This document shows positions 59,889 through 64,000 of a stretch of 64,000 bases of DNA, piece by piece (positions within the stretch are counted from its first letter, which is position 1; each line of letters starts with the position of its first letter). A program made the position numbers and the translations under genes. The DNA is from UKL13-2 sp038206765 (GTDB lineage: Bacteria; Pseudomonadota; Gammaproteobacteria; Burkholderiales; Usitatibacteraceae): positions 143,189-207,188 of the forward strand of contig JBBRAM010000004.1 of assembly GCA_038206765.1 (NCBI GenBank), written 5' to 3'. A model generated the notes under the pieces. The model searched no databases and had not been told where the DNA came from. It saw only the letters and a program-made list of their open reading frames with translations.

Positions 59889-60815
59889 ATGTCTGCCAGC
59901 GACGTAAATCTAATGGCCGTTAATGAGAAATTGGGCGACGATGCGTTGCTACCAATCCCGCTGAGGGCATGCCCAATCTGCTGCGCTGCCGCTGACCAAA
60001 CTTGCCGAATCGGCTCGTTATCTAATACATTTGTCGGTGGTCACATGGAGCGACAATCATATGATTTATTGTATTGCCAATGCAAAGCGTTGGTCTATAT
60101 CAGTCCGCTTCCGACAAAGAACGATTTGGAGATGATCTACGTAAAGTCGGAACAATTTTCCGATCCGTTATACACTGATGCGACTCGCGTTGAGGCGATC
60201 CTTGGCTACATTGGAAGTTGTTTAAAGCGCCTGGTTGCCCATCAAGACCAAGTCAAAATGGGCAGGCCGGTGAGCTTACTGACGAGCGTCAAACGGAAGC
60301 TAGGAATTAATATCGTAGGTGATTTATCGGTACTTGAGGTGGGCGCAGGACGCGCTTGGATGTGCCGAGCCGCCAAGCAAATTAACAAGACCTCGAGAAC
60401 AGTAGCTCAGGATGTTTCATCGGAGGCAGCAGATAGCTGTGATTGGGCCGACCATTTCTTGGTCTGCGAAATAGACGACAAACGAATTGCAGAGCATGGT
60501 CCGTACGATATTATTTCCCTGACCCACGTGATTGAGCATCTTACTGACCCCGTCGCAGCGATTAGTTGCTGTAAGAAATTGTTGGCAGCGGGCGGAATTA
60601 TTTTCATAACCGCACCACACAGGCCCGTTGGATGGAAATCAGGCGATGCAGGAATTAGCGCTTGGCAGAATTATTCGTATAACCACATTCCTGCTCACAT
60701 CCAATATTTTTCCCGAGATGCGATGCAAAAATTGGCCGCTGAGACGGGGTGCAAACTTATATTTTGGAGTGATGCGCACGAGGACGGGCAGGCGTTTGAA
60801 GCATGGCTAGAATAG
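59889..60815 (+). CDS. SAM-dependent methyltransferase with N-terminal zinc-ribbon-like region
   Basis: A 308-residue protein. The N-terminus has CPICCAAADQTC and a later LLYCQCKALVY, a cysteine arrangement typical of the zinc-ribbon ahead of class I methyltransferases in polysaccharide clusters. The SAM motif is LSVLEVGAGRAWM, then DIISLTHVIEHLTDP and GGIIFITAPH. It starts four bases after the oxygenase stop. Probable target: a sugar or lipid intermediate of the cluster. Confidence 0.85.
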   Translation: MSASDVNLMAVNEKLGDDALLPIPLRACPICCAAADQTCRIGSLSNTFVGGHMERQSYDLLYCQCKALVYISPLPTKNDLEMIYVKSEQFSDPLYTDATRVEAILGYIGSCLKRLVAHQDQVKMGRPVSLLTSVKRKLGINIVGDLSVLEVGAGRAWMCRAAKQINKTSRTVAQDVSSEAADSCDWADHFLVCEIDDKRIAEHGPYDIISLTHVIEHLTDPVAAISCCKKLLAAGGIIFITAPHRPVGWKSGDAGISAWQNYSYNHIPAHIQYFSRDAMQKLAAETGCKLIFWSDAHEDGQAFEAWLE

Positions 60816-60902
60816 AGGTGAATAGAAATGGCCATAGGTTTTTCAATTAAAAGCTCACCATAACTTAAACTAACAAAAATAAACAATAAACTATTTCATT
60901 TT

Positions 60903-61592
60903 ATGAAGCTATCCATCGTAATTCCTTGTTACAACGAACGTGCCACGATCCTTTCATTAGTCACCGCCGTTAGAAGCGCTCCATACGACTCGAAAGAAAT
61001 TATCATCGTCGATGATTGCTCCACTGACGGTACGCGGGAATTTTTACGCTCCGATATTGCTCCGCTTGTGGATAAAATTTTGTATCACGATGCGAATGCC
61101 GGCAAGGGCGCTGCACTACGCACGGGCATCAAAGCCGCTACTGGTGATTTGGTGATCATCCAGGACGCTGATTTGGAATATGATCCGCAGGAATATCCAA
61201 CACTGGTTGCGCCGATTCTGAGCGGAAAAGCCGATGTGGTATTCGGTTCCCGTTTTATGGGCGGTGGCGCTCATCGCGTTGTTTACTTTTGGCATAGCGT
61301 TGGAAATGGTTTCTTGACGCTACTCTCGAACATGTTTACCAATATCAATCTTACCGATATGGAAACCTGCTACAAAGTTTTCAAGCGTGAAATCATCCAG
61401 TCGATCACGATTGAAGAGAATCGTTTTGGTTTTGAGCCTGAGGTGACAGCCAAAATCTCTAAGCTCGGCTGTCGGATCTATGAAGTTGGCATCTCGTACT
61501 ATGGCCGTACCTATGAGGAAGGCAAAAAAATAGGCTGGCGTGATGGTGTCCGCGCGATTTATTGCATCGTTAAATACAACCTATTTCGTTGA
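60903..61592 (+). CDS. GT2 family glycosyltransferase (dolichol-phosphate-mannose-synthase-like)
   Basis: A 229-residue cytoplasmic GT-A enzyme without transmembrane helices. SIVIPCYNERATI starts the nucleotide-binding fold, IIIVDDCSTDGT and QDADLEYDP carry the metal-binding aspartates, and DMETCYKVFKREI is typical of the DPM1/GtrB branch that loads a sugar onto polyprenyl phosphate. The overlap of its stop with the GtrA start strongly supports a GtrB-GtrA pair. Confidence 0.9.
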   Translation: MKLSIVIPCYNERATILSLVTAVRSAPYDSKEIIIVDDCSTDGTREFLRSDIAPLVDKILYHDANAGKGAALRTGIKAATGDLVIIQDADLEYDPQEYPTLVAPILSGKADVVFGSRFMGGGAHRVVYFWHSVGNGFLTLLSNMFTNINLTDMETCYKVFKREIIQSITIEENRFGFEPEVTAKISKLGCRIYEVGISYYGRTYEEGKKIGWRDGVRAIYCIVKYNLFR

Positions 61593-61978
61593 AGGTCGTC
61601 CGCTATTTTTTTGTCGGCGGGGCAGCGGCGGTCGTCGACATTGGCATCTTTTTTCTGTTCGCCAAGTTGGCAGGCTATGATTATTTGCTGGTTGGCTGCG
61701 TTGGGTTCTTGCTTGCAACGGCAGTTAACTACAGTCTGAGCGTCAAGCATGTTTTTGAGAGCGGGGTGCGTTTTACCAAGCGAAAAGAAATCATTCTTGT
61801 GTATGCGGTAAGCTTGGTTGGCTTGGCGATAAATCAGCTCGTGCTGTACGTGATAATTTCCCATATGGAAAATGAGTTAATGCTCGCTAAATTGGCGGCT
61901 ACTGCTATATTATTTGCGTGGAATTTTTTTGCACGGAACTTCATTATTTTTCGGGAGGAAAGTTGTTACAGAAAATAG
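61589..61978 (+). CDS. GtrA family flippase-like membrane protein
   Basis: A 129-residue protein with four transmembrane segments, beginning VVRYFFVGGAAAVVDIGIFFL in outline, the GtrA hallmark, and containing LATAVNYSLSVKHVF and WNFFARNFIIF. GtrA proteins are thought to flip polyprenyl-phosphate-sugar made by the partner GT2 enzyme. It starts with a TTG that overlaps the GT2 stop (TTGA). Confidence 0.9.
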   Translation: MKVVRYFFVGGAAAVVDIGIFFLFAKLAGYDYLLVGCVGFLLATAVNYSLSVKHVFESGVRFTKRKEIILVYAVSLVGLAINQLVLYVIISHMENELMLAKLAATAILFAWNFFARNFIIFREESCYRK

Positions 61979-62223
61979 CGTGACCTTTGGTAGGTTAATT
62001 CCGCAGGATATCTCGAACTTTTGAAATGGGATTCCCCATGGGTCGATAGCTTGTCCTCAATGATAGAGGTGGCTCCGGTTGTTTGAACAGTTTTACCCGA
62101 TATTTAAGTGGAAGCTCGGGCAGGTTGAGGATGCAGAGTTATCCACGACGGCGGGCGTGCTCAATGAGAAGAGCATGAACGCACGCCGCAGTGGGTAACT
62201 CGGGGCGCATCACTGACGTCATT

Positions 62224-63057
62224 CTATGCCGCAATTTGCATCGTTGACTGCTTCTGCCAATACGCGCCATCCGGTGTTTGATCGTCAAGACTCGAATGGG
62301 GCCGTTTCATGTTGTACCAATCAATGTACTCAGCGATGTCGCTTCTCGCTTGGCTCACGCTATCGTAGGCTTTCAAGTAAACGCGTTCATATTTCACCGT
62401 TCGCCATAGCCGCTCGACGAACACATTGTCCCGCCACGCGCCGCGGCCATCCATGCTGGGCTGGGCACCCCGCTTGAACACCGCCTGCGTGAATTCCTCA
62501 GCCGTGAACTGGCTGCCCTGATCGGTATTGACGATATCAGGCGTGCCATAGCGGTTGAATGCCTGCTCGATGATCTCCACCGCCTGATACGCTTCCAAGG
62601 TCGTGGCGAGCTTGTGCGCGAGTACCCGGCGGCTGGCCACATCGACGACTGCCGTCAAATAGACGAAGCCCTTGGCCATTGGGATATAGGTGGTGTCGAG
62701 CGCCCGGACCTGGTTGGACCCGTTGATGACCACATTGCGCCGCAGGTCGGGGTAGATGGTGTGTCCCGGACGAGCTTTGCTGGTGCCCGGCTTTGGGGCC
62801 AACGCTTCAATATTCATGCGCCGCATGAGCGTGCCGATATGGCGTCGTCCCACCTCAATACCTTCTTTGGCCAGCTCGCGCTTGAGCATCCGGGCCCCCA
62901 TGAAGGGGTGCTGTAGATGTAGCTCGTCGAGCCGGCGCATCAGCGCGAGATCTGCCGCGCTGATCGGGCGAGGCAGGTAATACACCGCGCCACGGCTGAT
63001 GTCCAACAACTCGGCCTGCCGCGATACGCTGAGACGGTGGCTTCGGTCAATCATCAT
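62224..63057 (-). CDS. IS3-family transposase OrfB (DDE integrase domain)
   Basis: A 277-residue protein with the HTH_21-like start (RHIGTLMRRMNIEAL) and an rve integrase core. The catalytic residues are D in RALDTTYIPM, D in IVNTDQGSQFT and E in DNVFVERLWRTVKYE. The C-terminal YNMKRPHSSLDDQTPDGAY is the family end. It overlaps the orfA stop by four bases (ATGA); I could not decide whether a frameshift makes a fusion. Confidence 0.95.
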   Translation of the reverse strand: MMIDRSHRLSVSRQAELLDISRGAVYYLPRPISAADLALMRRLDELHLQHPFMGARMLKRELAKEGIEVGRRHIGTLMRRMNIEALAPKPGTSKARPGHTIYPDLRRNVVINGSNQVRALDTTYIPMAKGFVYLTAVVDVASRRVLAHKLATTLEAYQAVEIIEQAFNRYGTPDIVNTDQGSQFTAEEFTQAVFKRGAQPSMDGRGAWRDNVFVERLWRTVKYERVYLKAYDSVSQARSDIAEYIDWYNMKRPHSSLDDQTPDGAYWQKQSTMQIAA

Positions 63058-63374
63058 CTTGCGCTCAGCAATCCGGCTTTGGTGAGCGCGCCTGCCAAAA
63101 AATCATTCTCCAATGCCAACTGGCCGATCTTGGCGTGCAACGGCGCCAAATCAACCGGATCAGGGCGATCTCCGCCGCAAAATACCTCGGTCACCCGCGA
63201 CATCAGTTGCTTCTTCCATTCGCTAATTTGGTTTGGATGGACTTCAAACTGCGCGCACAACTCGGCCATCGTCTTGTCTTCGCGCAGCGCGGAAAGGGCA
63301 ACCTTGGCTTTGAACTCCGCTGTCAGCTTACGGCGCTGCCGCTTGGCAGCGGTACTCTTCTTGGTCAACTTCAT
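63054..63374 (-). CDS. IS3-family transposase OrfA
   Basis: A 106-residue DNA-binding subunit with AGGAG before the ATG. RRKLTAEFKAKVALSAL and the HTH with VHPNQISEWKKQLMSR are the family signatures, followed by a leucine-zipper-like segment (LHAKIGQLALENDFLAGAL). Confidence 0.94.
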   Translation of the reverse strand: MKLTKKSTAAKRQRRKLTAEFKAKVALSALREDKTMAELCAQFEVHPNQISEWKKQLMSRVTEVFCGGDRPDPVDLAPLHAKIGQLALENDFLAGALTKAGLLSAR

Positions 63375-63497
63375 GAAAAACTCCTTGTCGTCGAATCGGA
63401 ATCGATTCAACATATTGCCCAGAGTTTCCACTGAACGCACTGTGCAAATCTGCGGAGCCACTTCTGATTTCCTGAAATTAAAGCGCGACTTATTGTC

Positions 63498-63535
63498 GAC
63501 CCTGCGCGAAGCATTAAAATGTTATACGCAGGGTC
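63498..63535. repeat. Inverted repeat between the IS3 element and a gene remnant
   Basis: GACCCTGCG and CGCAGGGTC form a perfect nine-base stem separated by 20 bases. A TAATTTGTTTTAA stretch follows on the plus strand. It may be a terminator of the broken minus-strand gene's neighbour or a leftover end of another element. Confidence 0.5.
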
Positions 63536-63576
63536 AATAATTTGTTTTAACTTTTTTCGGATCCAAGGCGAAACAG

Positions 63577-63882
63577 TTATTGCCCGGAAAGTTTTCTCCT
63601 GGCAATTGCTTCGTTGGGTACTGTCGGCGTATAGAACAACAATAGATCACCAGCTTGGGTCGCCATAACATTCGTTGTTCCTTGTGAGGTCGCAGAGATT
63701 ACAGAATTTCCGAATTTAACTTGCGGAGTTGAAGCGTTCGCTGATGTCCAACTCACGACTACATTGCAATTCGCTCCACCAGACAATTGACAGGCACGTG
63801 GCGTTTGGCCAAACGAAGCCGTTGTAGCGCTTGCCGCGAATGCGCCGTACTGATTGTTAGTAAGCGCTCCATGAACAGCAGT
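63577..63882 (-). pseudogene. C-terminal remnant of a surface-type protein, cut off by an IS66-like end
   Basis: The frame is open from a TAG at 63883-63885 to the stop at 63577, with no good start codon; a TTG at 63786 is the only candidate and lacks a ribosome site. It encodes FGQTPRACQLSGGANCNVVVSW and later VMATQAGDLLLFYT, which resembles the Cys-paired immunoglobulin-like modules of large bacterial surface proteins. The upstream end at about 63859 coincides with a GTAAGCG motif typical of IS66 ends. I read it as the 3' part of a gene interrupted by that element. Confidence 0.6.
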
Positions 63883-64000
63883 CTATCTAGGGCGGCGTTT
63901 AGCTGGTAAGCGCCTGCATATTCAAGTTCCACGGCAACAACGCTTCAACCTCATCCACGGTTTTTGCGGCGGGCAAGTCACGCAGCACCCGACACAGCCA
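63860..64000 (-). mobile_element. IS66-family insertion sequence, right end (partial)
   Basis: GTAAGCGCTCC at 63860-63870 has the form of an IS66 terminal repeat, and the transposase 3' end follows inside it. The element continues beyond the window, so neither its length nor its target duplication can be checked. Confidence 0.6.
63899..64000 (-). CDS. IS66-family transposase, C-terminal fragment
   Basis: The minus-strand frame ending in TAA at 63899-63901 encodes WLCRVLRDLPAAKTVDEVEA then LLPWNLNMQALTS. The -RVLRDLP...ELLPWN pattern is the C-terminal signature of IS66 TnpC transposases. The rest of the gene lies outside the window. Confidence 0.75.
   Translation of the reverse strand, partial: WLCRVLRDLPAAKTVDEVEALLPWNLNMQALTS

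Larger units (their letters stand above)
62065..63465 (-). mobile_element. IS3-family insertion sequence
   Basis: A 1401-base element with orfA and orfB on the minus strand. The ends are 27-base imperfect inverted repeats (21 of 27 identical) starting AGAGGTGGCTCCG at 62065 and, read inward from 63465, AGAAGTGGCTCCG. The trinucleotide GAT flanks both ends (62062-62064 and 63466-63468), consistent with a 3-bp target duplication typical of the family. IS3 ends are usually TG...CA, so the true tips could be five bases further in. Both frames are intact, so the element may be active. Confidence 0.82.

Noticed and set aside
63577..63786. Independent small gene
   Set aside because: The TTG start has no ribosome site and the frame runs upstream into an IS end; it is better read as a gene remnant.

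Overview
The window looks like chromosome of a betaproteobacterium of moderate GC. The basis is gene order: leuC-entericidin-leuD-leuB-asd-fimV-truA-trpF-trpB-trpA-accD-folC-SPOR protein-cvpA-purF-metZ is the arrangement I know from Burkholderiales and their relatives. No tRNA, rRNA, CRISPR array or prophage was recognised. Species cannot be named from the sequence alone.

Layout. 1-6.7 kb is a nitrate assimilation block: the 3' end of an assimilatory nitrate reductase, ybiB, then on the minus strand nasT, the nitrate ABC transporter nrtA-nrtB-nrtD and cobA, and on the plus strand cbiX. CobA and CbiX would supply siroheme for nitrite reductase. The nrtA leader holds a consensus sigma-54 promoter followed by a complete terminator hairpin, the expected target of NasT antitermination. 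6.7-8.7 kb has a small HTH-like protein, thymidine kinase and lexA with a perfect SOS box. 8.9-24.3 kb is the accessory part: an ECF sigma factor with a membrane Ser/Thr kinase, an orphan double-glycine leader peptide, and three consecutive large exported proteins that share one FG-GAP beta-propeller module but differ in everything else. The last of these carries DUF1800 and is paired with a DUF1501 protein, behind a second sigma-54 promoter.

24.5-38.3 kb holds psiF, a minus-strand operon (maeB, ldcA, mntP, molybdopterin oxidoreductase), an ArsR regulator, an amidohydrolase, an LplT-PlsC fusion, aroC, guaD and a hypothetical gene flanked by inverted copies of a repeat. 38.8-57.1 kb is the conserved biosynthetic core (leucine, aspartate family, tryptophan, fatty acid, folate, purine, methionine). 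57.2-62 kb is a surface-glycan-like cluster (polytopic membrane protein, 2OG oxygenase, methyltransferase, GT2, GtrA). The right edge is an IS3-family element with identifiable ends, a broken gene remnant and the start of an IS66-family element.

The features least explained by standard annotation are: two sigma-54 promoters, one with a leader attenuator and one with an upstream palindrome; the three FG-GAP paralogues; a GG-leader peptide with no maturation genes; a dispersed palindromic repeat family with at least six copies; another repeat inserted in frame into ybiB; and 11-13 bp periodic degenerate repeats in several intergenic regions.
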